39,944 nucleotides of DNA. It comes from Haplomitrium mnioides. Lineage: Eukaryota; Marchantiophyta; Haplomitriopsida; Calobryales. Shown here one piece after another: positions 20,373 through 31,227 of the stretch. Where the stretch lies: NCBI GenBank assembly GCA_049999725.1, contig JBNGIS010010026.1, forward strand, positions 1-39,944. Direction: 5' to 3'. The notes under the pieces were generated by a model that was not told where the DNA came from, made no database searches, and was given only the letters and a program-made list of their open reading frames with translations. The position numbers and the translations under genes were made by a program. Each line of letters begins with the position of its first letter. The first letter of the stretch is position 1.

Positions 20373-21005
20373 ATGGAGAATCAAGAGTTAGTGGTTCAAG
20401 CAATGGAACAATGGCTTGAACATCTTTCACACATTTTGGAAGTGAGAAATAAAGAAAGAGCAACCTTTTGAGAAGAAGAGGGTTATGAGCAATTTCCAAT
20501 ACCAAAAGCATATGATGAGAAGATGGTTTGTAGTGCAACTTAGAACTCTATATTTGATTGTGAGCACTATTTTGAGGCTACAAACATTAGAGAAGATGTT
20601 CGACAAATTTTGTCTGCGGCAAGTCAATTAGAAGGTGTTGCAAGGACTTGGTGGAGGCATCAAATAAAATAAGCACAATATGGATTCATTGATTCTACTG
20701 TTTCTTAGCATGAATTCAAAGAAGTGGTGATTTCAAGATTTAGGAATGTATATGCTTCAAAGGTAGCAAAAGATCTATGGTTGAATTGGAACAACTTGGT
20801 TTAGTAGGAAGCTATGTTGTGCATTTTCAAGATGCAATTGTGCAAATTCCTCATAAAATAGAAGAAGAAGCATTAGGCCGCTTTGTTCAAGGATTGAAGC
20901 CTTGAAAGATAATAGAAGCTACAATGAGAGAGCATGCTCAATTAGAAGAAGCAATGTGTATGACGTAGCAGCACGATTTATTACTTATTGCTACACAAGT
21001 TAGAC
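20373..21005 (+). pseudogene. gag: gag remnant (Element 3)
   Basis: From ATG 20373 frame 3 reads MENQELVVQAMEQWLEHLSH, then DCEHYFEATNIREDVRQIL, ASQLEGVARTWWRHQIK and HEFKEVVISRFRNVYASK, which is the Gag core pattern of plant chromoviruses (hydrophobic, then A-x-x-WW, then F...F). Stops occur at about 20469, 20541, 20670 and 20709. A frameshift near 20780 moves to GSYVVHFQDAIVQIPHKIEE and ALGRFVQGLKP. No zinc knuckle is recognisable after it. Confidence 0.75.
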
Positions 21006-21560
21006 TATGTCCTCATCCAATCGAGCGACATACGCACACCTTCACAAGCTCCAAGAGAATTAAAATTTCAAAAAGAATTTGAAGTACCTTGTTCCATCTT
21101 GACAGTATAATTGAGGACCGAAATTGTAGAATGTTGGTGGATATTTTGAGTTTTGAAAAGTTTATGTCACTACGGTTTCCTAGGATCATCAAAACAAAAT
21201 TTAGGCATGTAAAAAAAATGTTGTGACTATGGCCAATGGCCAAAATCATGATGTGTTTTGCTCTCAAAGGCCATTCATTCGACGAATTGAAAAAGAGTAT
21301 GCGGAATCTCTGAAATTTGTTATTGCACCGGTATAATATGACATTATTCTGGGGTTGCTTTGGCTTGAAGATCGAGCTCTTCAATTTGATCAATCACAAT
21401 GACAGATTCAAGTTGCCTTACAAGGTAATAGATTTCTTTAGGATGTTTGACATTATTGGTGAAGAAGCGTAAATTAGTTGAGCATATTAATTTAGTGGAG
21501 TAAAATTTGTCTCTTTTTGTTGTTTGGATGAAGCCTATCATGTACTTCAGAAAGGAGGGA
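21006..21560 (+). pseudogene. Protease region remnant (Element 3)
   Basis: Short pieces in changing frames: VVTMANGQNHDVFCSQRPFI, then VIAPV, stop, YDIILGLLWLEDRALQFDQ. The second piece matches the D-[VI]-[VI]-LGM-x-WL segment that ends the chromovirus protease domain. The active-site D-[ST]-G cannot be found, so this part is deleted or too decayed. Confidence 0.6.
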
Positions 21561-22480
21561 GAAACAAATGTGCCTACCTCAATGATAAATGATATTTTGA
21601 AGGAGTTTGTGGATGTATTTCAAGAGGATTTGGCAAAGGGGTTTCTATATGATTGATGAATGCCTTTTCCAATTGAGTTCAGACCATGAAATAGCCCTCA
21701 TAATCGACCTATATATCAACTATTACCACAAGAATTAGAGTAGCTTCGAATTGCCTTGATGGATTAGCTTGCGATGGATTTTATTCAACATAATGCTTTA
21801 ACTAAGAGAGCTCAGGTATTTTTTTTACCGAAGAAAGATGGTAGATTTTGTCTCTCTATAGATTATTGAGGCTTCAACAACCAAACAATGCAGAGTGTCT
21901 ATTCTCTACCTTGTATAGATGATTTGTTGGATCAATTAAGTGGTGCGCAACTATTTTATAGCTTGGATCTTTCAAGTGGCTATGTAACAATTCTTATCAA
22001 GCCAAGTGATGTGCCAAAGACATTTTTTTCATAAAAGATATAGGCATTTTATTTGGGAAGCTCTTACATTTGGTCTTAATAATTCTTCGACGATATTCAT
22101 GGATCAAGCACATCAAGTTTTTGATGGGTTATTGGATAAGTTAGTATTGTTGTTCTTAAATAATATTCTTATTGTTAGTAAAAATAAAGGTAAACATCGT
22201 GATCATCTCAAAGAAGTATTGCAAAGGTTTTGCAATTGGAAGTTTTTTGGAAAAAAGTCCACTTGTGAGTTTTGGAAGCAAGAGGTGACTTACATAGGAC
22301 ATAAAGTGTCTCAAGATGGTATCCAGAGAAAAGAAAGGAAAATAAAGGCTATTACCGAATGGTCAACACCAACTAATGCAAAGGATGTGCAAGCTTTCAA
22401 TAGACTCACAAGTTTTTATCAAAGATTCATCCATAACTATGCTCATGTTGCTACACTATATACATATTTGCTAGTTTAGG
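21561..22480 (+). pseudogene. pol: Reverse transcriptase, catalytic DD lost (Element 3)
   Basis: Recognisable blocks: FFLPKKDGRFCLSIDY (21817 on), then SVYSLPCIDDLLDQLSGAQL and FYSLDLSSGYVTI, which are chromovirus RT motifs. The open piece 22006-22479 holds SSTIFMDQAHQVFDGLLDK, LFLNNILIVSKNKGKHRDHL, CEFWKQEVTYIGHKVSQDG and DVQAFNRLTSFYQRFIHNY. In the catalytic box the usual Y/F-x-DD is FLNN: both aspartates read as Asn codons AAT, each one G-to-A change from GAT. Upstream parts are frameshifted and carry stops. Confidence 0.88.
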
Positions 22481-22932
22481 AGGCAAAGTTTCAATGGACG
22501 ACCAAGGAGGAAAAGACATTTCAACAACTCAAAGATACGATGTTTTCTCATTCAATTCTACAACGATATGACCTAAAGACAAGTTGTATAGTTGATTTTG
22601 ATGCTTCTAATTTTGCTATTTGAGCATTCTTACAACAAGAGTTTGAGAGTGAACTTCATTCGATTGCGTTCATGTTACATCGACTAAATGAAATGTAGAG
22701 AAATTATTTGGCAAGGAATGGAAAGAAACTCACAATGGTTTATGCTATAAAGGTTTGGAGTCACTGTCTTTTAGTAAAACATGTACTTGTGTGTATTGAT
22801 CACAAGCCCTTGCGACAATCAATTCACTTGGAAAATATGACAAGTCATTATTATCGATAAGTATATTAACTATACCTCTATAATATCAAGTTAGAGTACA
22901 AGCGATGAAGGTTCCATACCATTCATGATGCA
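22481..22932 (+). pseudogene. pol: RNase H remnant (Element 3)
   Basis: Same frame as the RT piece: EAKFQWTTKEEKTFQQLKD, then CIVDFDASNFAI (first catalytic Asp) and a TGA at about 22621. Then LNEM, TAG, RNYLARNGKKLTMVYAIKVW, LVKHVLVCIDHKPLRQ. The last matches the TDHK-x-L motif with Thr to Ile. Stops near 22696, 22858 and 22867 and weak similarity at the C-terminal end (FHTIHDALSRRPNYRL) show decay. It would have degraded template RNA. Confidence 0.8.
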
Positions 22933-23150
22933 TTGTCACGAAGACCAAATTATCGACTAAATATATTGGAGGTTGCAAATGTTAGTATATTTCATCTAGA
23001 TAAAGCAACTTGTATCGACTTTCGACAAAAGTTACATAAAGATGCCTTCATTAATCTTGTTTGGGCCCATTTAGCAATCAAAGAGAGTGAGTATCATCCT
23101 TTTTCAATGCACGATGGTAGTCTCTATCAAGGCCATCAAATATATGTTCT
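22933..23150 (+). pseudogene. pol: Integrase N-terminal linker (Element 3, left piece)
   Basis: Open frame SRRPNYRLNILEVANVSIFH to YHPFSMHDGSLYQGHQIYV, the RNase H-integrase linker that leads to the zinc-binding domain. It is cut at 23150 by Element 2. The last five bases GTTCT are the left target duplication. The right piece resumes at 31228. Confidence 0.85.
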
Positions 23151-23612
23151 TGTCACGCCATTCCTTGAGGCTTTAACCTCCAAAAATGCCACTTTGGAAG
23201 ACAAATGCAGACAAAATAGAGGTTCAAGTTCTTTAATGAGATGGCCTCGCATTCAAGTTATCACTTTGAGGTCCTAAGGAAGCTCCTCTTAACCTTACAG
23301 ACCTTTCCACTTATCAATAATCACTTCAACACAAATCCCGCTCATTCACACATAAATCTGAAGTACACACATACAAGTCGAAGCACTTCTGGTGGCAATG
23401 TGAAGTATATTTCAAGGATCCAAAACTAGACACATACACCTTGCTTACAAAATAGGTTCAAGGTCCAACATCCAAAATACAAAGAGGCAATGTCTATAGT
23501 TGTGACTCCCTTTTTGAAGGGTTTTTCCAGGTTCCGAACAAGCTGAAATACAAGTTTAATCCAAATCCAAAGTGCTTTTCGGAAAATACAACCAGAAGGC
23601 AAATCTAGCTAT

Positions 23613-23634
23613 AACACACACACACACACACACA
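23613..23634 (+). repeat. (CA)n microsatellite in LTR
   Basis: A run of about eleven AC units. The same LTR position in the other Element 2 LTR has a longer, slightly interrupted run at 28869-28904, while Element 4's LTR at about 33070 has only scattered AC pairs. The microsatellite therefore expanded within the LTR lineage. Confidence 0.85.
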
Positions 23635-24182
23635 AGACTCTGCCACCTATCTTCTGATTTTGAACGACCTTGGCAACGCAAAATCTGACCCTCAATAGCA
23701 CAAAAAATGTATGCCCCTCAACATAATAGGATCTGACGTTCCCAGCAAACTTCTCTCCTCATCAACCAGCAACTCCAACTTCTTTCAACTTCTCACTCAC
23801 GCACCCCATCTAGATAATTTTTGAAATTCCCTTGCGAGAAGCTCTAGATTTACTTCCTCAGGCATAGAAGAGGTCTTCTTTAACTTCCACTTATGGAAGA
23901 TAGTCCTCTCGACTACTCGCCACACACTCCACCTCTAACCTCAAATGGATCTTCTTTGCAGTACGCGGGCACTAACGCAACCACTCCTCTCTTGGCTCCA
24001 GTTGAGAGATTAGACCAGAAACACACTCAGAGCGTCTTTGGGATTGATGCTCTTGCATAGTCAATGCTGAAACAACCCCAATATCCTTCTTTGGTAACCT
24101 CTCACAAATTCTGGACCAAAAAAACTCCCTTTAACTTCAAGTATCGATTCACTTCTGAATCCTAGTCCACATGCAGAGATGC

Positions 24183-25117
24183 GTACATGTCGCTCCCCTG
24201 TTTGTGGCCTTAACCTTTTCAGGCCTTGTTTCGAGGTAGGGGAGGACAGGTTTACGGACTTTCAGGTTCTTTTCTGAGATGGCCCGTTGCCAATTACCAC
24301 TTTCAGACCTTAAGGACTCTTCCTCTCCTTACAAGCCTCATATACTTCTTACACTCTTCTTCTTCACTCACTCAAGTCAAACTTCAACCTTAGACAGGTC
24401 CACATCCATTTATACCCAGCTGTGATTTGTGTGTAATTCTTGCACTTTATTCTTTGGACCCAATGACTTAGGCATTGCCACCTTATTTGTGTTTGGGCAG
24501 AATGGTGCTGGTGACCTGCACAGTTGAACACTACAACAGGCTGGACTCCCCCTCTCAGGGTTGTCCCAGAGCTAAACTAGATTATCCTAACTACCCTACA
24601 TGCACTAACTCCTAACTATACAAACAGGATCATGAACAGAGAGCATTCACCTCCAGGATACCAGACTTGTGTCAAGGGATTGGACTCCCCATTCAAGTGT
24701 GTTCCCAAGGTCTGCTCAGTTGAATCGATGCCCACTAGTCTAACAACTCAAGAGGACACACATGCAGAAAGGCAATCTAACTACACATATATGAACAACA
24801 CATNNNNNNNNNNCTCTGTTCCTTCTCCCCAGGCTCCGATCCCCGCACCCTCCTTAGGCCCACAGATTCTCGCTGGCCTGATTTGAATTTGAAAATAGGG
24901 CCCCTCCCCTGGCTGGCGGTCACTGCTCTCCCTCCTCATCTCTTCCACCATGATTCTGTTTCCCTCATGGGAATCATGCGCCGTGCTCTTATCAGCTGTT
25001 TGAGGTAATCAACTGTTCTTGCGAGGCCTTCACACTTGCTAAGGAGCATTTGGGTCGCTGATGCTTCTGATTCCGTGAATTCTGCTTGAATGCTCCAAAG
25101 CGCCGACTGATAGTACA
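24183..25117 (-). mobile_element. Nested solo LTR, GTACA target duplication
   Basis: Within the Element 2 left LTR, 24188-25112 (925 bp, including a 10-N gap) begins TGTCGCTCCCC and ends GACTGATA. GTACA occurs at 24183-24187 and 25113-25117. The surrounding LTR sequence (CACATGCAGAGATGC before, CTTGGATTGCGTGAGCC after) joins to match 29440-29480 of the other LTR. Its start and the words CTGAGATGGCCC and CCTTAAGGACTCTTC resemble the family's LTR 3' end, so it is a short, minus-oriented relative. The final CA has become TA. No internal region remains. Confidence 0.85.
24804..24813. other. Assembly gap (10 N)
   Basis: Ten N bases inside the nested solo LTR. The true length of that LTR is therefore uncertain. 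Confidence 0.95.
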
Positions 25118-26488
25118 CTTGGATTGCGTGAGCCTCTAGAGCTCCCTACTCAGCAATTCTTAGTGCCTCTCTAGTCCACCTCCACCCTTTCTAGCCCCTT
25201 GCATGAGTCCACTCACTTCAAGTGAAGCTTCACTGGAATTCTCTCTTCCCTCTCTCGTTGCCTCTTCCTATCCAATATCACTTTCACACCTCAAGTTTGC
25301 ATCCGCACTAACCACCTCAACATCGCAACGCATCCATCTATACCTTCCTTCGCGAGAGTTCTTCCCCCGCATTTCTCTTTCTCCCGTAGTGGTAGTTTGA
25401 ATGGTTTCTTGGCGTGGTGACACCTATCCATGCTATTTGAGGAATGATACGAAGTATTCCTCGGATAGGTCCAAAGTATTCTAGGGATAGGTTAGAACTA
25501 TTCCGCAGACAGGTGAGTCCAATGTTGCATATTCCGTAGGTTGGATCTGAACAAGTAGCTCTGAATGAGATGAGAATCGACAAAGATAATATCTGAAGAG
25601 GTCGTGGCCGACAAAGCCTAGAATGATCGATCCGCAAGAGTGAGGTCGGTGGAGATCCAATGCTAGGGTCCGAAGAGATATGATCCGTAGTCTGGTGAGT
25701 CTAGAGAGAACCGTGGATCTACTGAGTCCGCAGTTGACCATGGAACCTTGGAACCAAAAGTTGACCATAGAACTGATCCGAAAGGTGCCATCCGCCATCT
25801 CTTTCCAAGTGGAAGTTGGACCATCGTGCTGACCTGGGTTTCCAAAGGTGACTTGACTTGAAGGGACTTTGTCCACACATTCTTTCAGAAGAGATTTTGA
25901 CCTCCCTTCTTCCAATACTTTCTTCGGAACCGCCAAGCAGTTTTTTAGGAGTCTGAAAACAATCCGGATCCTAGTGAAGCCCATCAACGTCTAGAGAAAT
26001 GGAGTGTCCTTCAATCCCTAGTGTCGTCGCTGCTTCACGAGGGTTGTCGTCTTCATCCTTTCGCTTCCAATCGTTTCACCTAACGTGCTGGGTGCCTTCT
26101 ATCTCCTTGGTTGCTGCTTCAATTGTTGTCTTGAAAGTATCAATGCAGCCCCTCACCTTACCTACGACCCCTTCCTTCTGGTGTTGAATCTTCGATTAAT
26201 GTCCTTCTCCCTTGAACTTCTTCATCTGGACTCGTATCTTCCGCCTCTTCTGATGTCGCTCTTTCTTCCACCTCCTTGCTTAGTACCTCTGGCGAGCCTC
26301 CCTTCCTTCCCTATCACGGTCTCGATTCTGCTGATCGGATTGGATAGTTTAGGCGACTTGCTCTTACTTACTATTATGAGATGATCCGCTGCTTGTGAGG
26401 TAACTTAGCCTCTAAGAGTGGAGAAATGCTTCAATGTTGCCTCCGATTCCAAAGAGTCTTCAATAGCGCCTCATGTCAACGGCTGACA

Positions 26489-26505
26489 TAACTCTCCTTT
26501 TAAGT
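26489..26505 (-). other. Polypurine tract of Element 2
   Basis: On the minus strand CACTTAAAAGGAGAGTTA runs directly into TGTCAGCC, the LTR start. The purine run AAAAGGAGAG is the expected plus-strand primer and fixes the orientation of the element. Confidence 0.7.
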
Positions 26506-26860
26506 GTGAAGCGTCCTCATGAACACCTTCTTCCATTCCACTCTGTTGGTTGGGCATCTAGAGGTGAACTCACACAACAAAACTAACAACCACTAAACAC
26601 ACTCGAAGAGGCACACTACCCATGTGCACTCACCCCCCTCAACCTCTTCCATGGATCCCATACAAAAGTTGCATCTCCAAATTCTGGTTTGAGGTGGACA
26701 CTGGATCTGCACAAGAGCATATCTTGTTTCCCTTCCTTCTGGTCCGTGAGACCACCCTCAGACCTGAGAGCACTCTGCTAGCCCTTCTCCTCTAGTCTTG
26801 GGGTACGCACACCATACTCGGAACAAATAATAAAACAAGAACAAACATAGATATGGTACA
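26506..26860 (-). other. 3' internal untranslated stretch of Element 2
   Basis: Reads as non-coding on both strands. The part near the PPT (CCTCATGAACAC, CACCTTCTTCCATTCC) resembles the same part of Element 4 (35775-35800), which follows integrase there. In Element 2 the integrase, RNase H and RT are absent, so an internal deletion junction should lie around here, at the edge of the spacer remnant. Confidence 0.5.
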
Positions 26861-28395
26861 TAGGGCCTATAAGAGTAAAACTATATACAACATTGGTGGT
26901 GGTTGGGCCGGCAATCACAATTTCTTCCGTAAGAGCAAGATCTTTGGGCTGGTTTAAGGCGAACTTCTCTGGATTGAGATGAGGTTCATCTTCCGATTAA
27001 TTCAGGTCCTCCGAGCTGTAACTTGTTATCTAAGGTGGGCTTATTTCCTCCACTTGAGGGAGTTCTACCCCCACTGCACTTTTTGGTTCAATATTGCCAA
27101 CCTCATCCCTCCCTACCCTTTATGAGTCGCTTTGGACCCTTGGCAGTTTAGGGCTGCAACTACTCATTTCTATTATGGCCTATTCCGCTACTTGAGGAGG
27201 CTCTAACTCGATGACACTAGGGGGTTGCTCATCATAACTGTCCCCAACTGGATAGATTGATGTCAATTCCTATTCCCTTTTTAGCTTGGGTTTGGGGCTT
27301 GACCAATAATGGTCTTCTGGGAGCTCCTCCTCTTACAGGTGATGAGTTTCAGTTGCGCACTCCCCTTCTAACTCTAATAGGGTCCTCCCATTGTCCCCTA
27401 ACATGTTCGTAGATTCCTCTTCTTTTGGTTCTTATTCTTCCGCCTCAGCCCGAATGATGCAAGAAGTAAGATTTTGCATTGCTACCACCAAGGATACTCT
27501 CACCTTTTTGAGGCCATTTGGATCGCCTAGCAATTGCTGCTCCGGGACATCCTTCAGGTTCTCTTCGGCTGCCCTCTCCTCATGAGTCGCCTCCAAGGCA
27601 CCGGCCAATTCTCCCTTCTCTTCTGGTTGTGTCGGGTGGATCCAAGTGGGATTTTCCATCTTATATTCAGAATTACACATGGCTGACCATACTTGATTCA
27701 TAGCCTTCTTAACCTTTCACCCCTTCTTGCACTTGCCCTTTTGGTGAGACTTGGATCTTGATTTCGCCACCACTTGATAACAATCATCTGAGGCAAAGGT
27801 TTCCCCTTTTATCCGTGTTGCTTCCTCTTCTTCATACTGGAATGTATTGCAATTGGATACTCATACTCCTGCCTCCATGGTTCTGGACAATTGGATGAAA
27901 CATGTCCAAGCTCACTACAATTCCAACACACCAAAATGATCATTTTCAGTTGTCCGTTTGCAACCCATTCACTTGATTGTCCATCGTGGGAGGTACATGA
28001 CCTTATTTCTAGATTTGGCTTGATGCTCGCAAGGAGGACTTGCATTATCTCTATCTTTGAACTCAATTCCGCTAAGCGAACTTTCCACTCTTTGACAACC
28101 TTCTTGATCTTTCACTCCTTTCTCTTCTTCTTCCTTCTCGAAGACCTCTCGTCATCAGAGCTGATGTTATCAGAGTCACTATCACTTTCCAAGGTGGATG
28201 TAGAGCTCTTCTCTATTTCCTCATTATTGCTTGAACTATCAGAAGAGTATTTCAACACATACTTAGCCCGTCTTTTCTTTCGTGCGCGGTTATGGCCCAA
28301 TGCCTCAATGGAGGAGAAAATTTTACTTCTTTGAAAGATGAAAACTTGGTCTCAGGTTGGTCTCAGATTTTTGAAAACCTTTCTTTCTCATTCTA
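26861..28395 (-). pseudogene. gag: gag to spacer remnant (Element 2)
   Basis: On the minus strand, from 28300 down: a Ser/Asp/Glu tract ending SSDDERSSRRKKKRKE, as in Element 1 gag. Then a linker (SSKIEIMQVLLASIKPN) and one zinc knuckle, CWNCSELGHVSSNC (about 27885-27930), where Element 1 has three. DDCYQVVAKSRSKSHQKG at about 27770-27800 matches EDCYQVVTKSGAKSRRKD of Element 1. An acidic stretch follows with stops (ALEATHEERAAEENLKD; EEELPEDHYW; then PPQVEEISPP near 27050). The frame changes several times. No protease motif is clear and no RT follows. Confidence 0.75.
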
Positions 28396-28404
28396 GCGCC
28401 AAAA
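28383..28404 (-). other. Primer-binding site of Element 2
   Basis: On the minus strand the LTR end GGGGCATGACA is followed by AACATTTTTGGCGCTAGAAT. The word GGCGCTAGAA corresponds to GGTGCTAGAA of Element 1, at nearly the same distance from the LTR. Confidence 0.55.
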
Positions 28405-28868
28405 ATGTTTGTCATGCCCCTTCTTCATGCCTTAACTTCCAAAGGTGCCACTTTGGAAGACAGGGGTAGACAAAACAAGGGTTGAGGTTCTTTTATGAGA
28501 TGGCCCCGCATTCAAGTTATCCCTTTGAGGTTCTATGTAAGCTCCTCTTCACCTTACATACCTTTCCACTTACCAACAATCACTTCAACACCAATTCTAC
28601 TCATTTACACATAAATCCAAAGTACACACATACAAGTCCGAAGCACTTCGAGTGGCAGTCCGAAGTATATTTCAAGGATCCAAAATTGAACCCAAATACC
28701 TTGCTTTCAATAGGATCAAGGTCCAACATCTGAGATACAAAGAGGCAATGTCTACAGTTCAGACTCCCCCTTCGTAGTGTTTTCCTAGGTTTCAAACAAG
28801 CTGAAATACACATTTACTCTAAATCCGAAGTGCTTTTTAGAAAATACAATCAGAAGGTAAATCTAGCT

Positions 28869-28904
28869 AACACACACACATACATACACACACACACACA
28901 CACA
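28869..28904 (+). repeat. (CA)n microsatellite in LTR
   Basis: About 18 CA units with two TA interruptions, at the LTR position equivalent to 23613-23634. Confidence 0.85.
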
Positions 28905-30119
28905 ACGCTCCGCCACCTGTCTTTTGATTCTAAACAACCTTAGCGATGCAAGATCTGACCTTCAACAACGCCAAAAATGTATGCCCCTTAATATCATAAG
29001 ATTTGACCTTCCTAGCAAACTTCTCTCTTCATCAACCAACAACTCCAACCTTCTTTCAATCTCTCGCCCACGCACCCCATCCAAATAAATTTTCAACTTC
29101 CCTTGCTAGAAGCCCTGAATTTACTTCTTTAGGCTTGGATGAGATGTTCTTTAATTTCCACCTCTGGAAGACAGTCCTCTCGACTGCTCGCCACACACTC
29201 CACCCTAAACCTTGAATGGATCTTCTCCGCAGTATTTGGGCACTAATGCAACAACTTCTCTTTTGGCTCCACTTGAGAGATTAGACTAGAAATGCGCATG
29301 CAGTGTCCTTGGGATTGATGCTCTTGCATAGTCGATGATGAGATGACCCCAAGATCCCCCCTTCATAGCTTGTCCCAAATCCAATACCGAAAGAACTCTC
29401 TTCAGCTTCAAGTGTTGATTCACCTCCGAATGCTGGTCCACCTGCAAACATGAGTACACCTGGATCGTCTAAGCCTCTAGAGCTCCCCGCCAGGTGATTC
29501 TCAGCACTTCTTTAGTCCACCTCCACCCCTGCTAGCTCCCTGTACGAGTCCACTTGCTTCAAGTGAAGCTTCACTGGATCTCTCTTCTCCCTCTCTCGCT
29601 ACATCTTCCTGTCCAAGATCACTTTCGCACCTCAAGTTTGCATCCACACTAACCACCTCAACATTGCAGCGCATCCATCTATACCTTCCCTTACGAGAGC
29701 TCTTCCCATGCGTTTCTCTTTCCTCCATAGTGGTAGTTTGAATGGTTTCTTGGCGTGGTGACACCTGTCCATACTATTTGAGGAATGATCCGAAGTATTC
29801 CACGGACACGTCTAAAGTATTCCTTGAACATGTCTGAAGTATTCCGCGAACAGATGAGTCTCATGTTGCATGTTTCATAGGTTGGATCCGAAAAAATAGC
29901 CGTGAATGAGATGAGAATCAAAGAACATAATATTCGAAGAGGTTGTGGTCCACGAAGCCTAGAATGATCAATCCATAGGAGTGAGGTCGGTGGAGATCCG
30001 ATGTTAGGGTCCAAAGAGATGTGATTTGCAGTCAAGTGAGTCCGGAAAGAACCGTGGATCCGCTCAATCTAAAGTTGACTGTGGAACCTTTGAATTCAAA
30101 GTTGATCATGGAACTGATC

Positions 30120-30600
30120 TGAAGGGCCCCATCCGCCGCCGCTTTCCAAGTGGAAGTTGGACCGTCACTGGACCCCGGACTCCAAAGTTGATCACAAAAC
30201 CTTTGAATCTGAAGTTGGCCACAGAACTGATTCGAAGGGCACGATCCGTGACCATCTTCAAATGAGAAGTTGGACCGCCACCAAGAACCTTGGTTTCAAA
30301 GTTGACTATAGGATGGGTTGGAAGTATTCCACGGACTGGGAGTCCAAAAACATCGAGGAACCATTGAGTCTGAGGTTGACCAATTTCCGAAAAGCGCCGT
30401 TTGCTGCCGCTTTCCAAGTGGAAGTTGGACCGCCGCGCTGACTTGGGTTTCCGAAGTTGACCAGGGGACAAGTCTGAAGTATTCTGTGGATTGGGAGTCC
30501 AAAGTTGACCTGTTTCCAAAGGACGCCGTCCGCCGCTGCTTTCCAAGTGGAAGTTGGACCACCGCGCTGATCTGGGTTTCCGAAGTTGGTTTGACTTGAA
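30120..30600 (+). repeat. ~115-155 bp LTR repeats with TTCCAAGTGGAAGTTGGACC core
   Basis: Four cores near 30143, 30258 (degenerate), 30412 and 30541 are separated by TCCGAAGTTGAC and GAGTCCAAAGTTGA words. The core contains an inverted repeat, TTCCA-AG-TGGAA. Related blocks occur in every long LTR of the window. Confidence 0.75.
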
Positions 30601-31227
30601 GAGACTTTGTCTTCGCATTCCTTCTGAAGAAATTCTAACCTCCCCTTCTTTCGACACTTTCTTTAGAACCGCCAAGCAATTTTTTAGAAGTCTAAAAAGG
30701 GTCCGGATCCTAGTGAAGCCCATCAACGTCAAGGGAAACGGAGCGTCCTCCAATCCATAGTGTCGTTGCTGTCTAACGAGGGTCGTGGCCTTTGCTCTTT
30801 TGCTTTCAATCATTGCACCTGATGTGCTGGGCGCCTTCTATCTCCATGGTTACTGCTTTGGCTATTGTCCTGAAAGTTTCGATGCAGCCCCTCATCTTAC
30901 AGGCAGCCCCTCCTTTTTGGTGTCGAATCTTTGCTTAATATCCCGTTCCTCTGACCTTCTTCATCTACACCCGTATCTTCTGCCTCTTCTGATGTTGTTG
31001 TTTCTTCCACCTCCTTGCTCAGTACCTTTGGCGAGCCTCCCTTCCTTCATTGTCATGGTCCTCATTCTGCTTTTCAGATTAGATAGTCTAGGCGACCTGC
31101 TCTTGCATACTGCTATGAGATGATCCGTTGCTTCCAGGGTACCTTAGCCTCTAAGAGTGGAGAAATGCTTCAATGTTGCTTCCAATTCCAATGAATCTTC
31201 AATAATGCCTCATGTCACCGGTTGACA

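Larger units (their letters stand above)
23151..26488 (-). repeat. 3' LTR of Element 2, carrying a nested solo LTR
   Basis: On the + strand it begins TGTCACGCC and ends GGCTGACA. After removing the nested solo LTR and one target duplication (930 bp) about 2408 bp remain. The left part (23151-25417) is the reverse complement of the 3' half of the Element 1 LTR (for example, 23870-23920 against 2655-2705). The right part (25418-26488) carries the GTTGGACC repeats. PPT sequence follows at 26489. Confidence 0.85.
23151..31227 (-). mobile_element. Element 2: gag-only Ty3/gypsy derivative inserted in Element 3
   Basis: Two LTRs in minus orientation (23151-26488, 28410-31227) flank a 1921-bp internal region. 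Target duplication GTTCT (23146-23150) and GTTCC (31228-31232) bracket the whole unit, and joining its flanks restores a continuous Element 3 integrase frame. The internal part has a PPT next to the left LTR, a PBS next to the right LTR, and decayed gag to protease-spacer coding, but no RT, RNase H or integrase. It belongs to the Element 1 family by gag, PBS and LTR ends. With both LTRs, PBS and PPT it could have been moved in trans in the past, or the loss may be later. Confidence 0.9.
28410..31227 (-). repeat. 5' LTR of Element 2 (2818 bp)
   Basis: Begins TGTCATGCCCC on the + strand and ends CCGGTTGACA. Its left part matches 23151-24180 plus 25118-25417, its right part 25418-26488, with about 400 bp more repeat than the left LTR. 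The right part holds at least four copies of the TTTCCAAGTGGAAGTTGGAC core (30143, 30258, 30412, 30541). GTTCC after the end is the target duplication. Confidence 0.85.

Noticed and set aside
25481-25987. 168-codon minus-strand frame
   Set aside because: LTR repeat sequence again. The equivalent stretch of the partner LTR is shifted and stopped.
30106-30813. 235-codon minus-strand frame
   Set aside because: It lies wholly in the LTR repeat block of Element 2, reads the repeated TCCACTTGGAAAG cores, and is interrupted in the other LTR.
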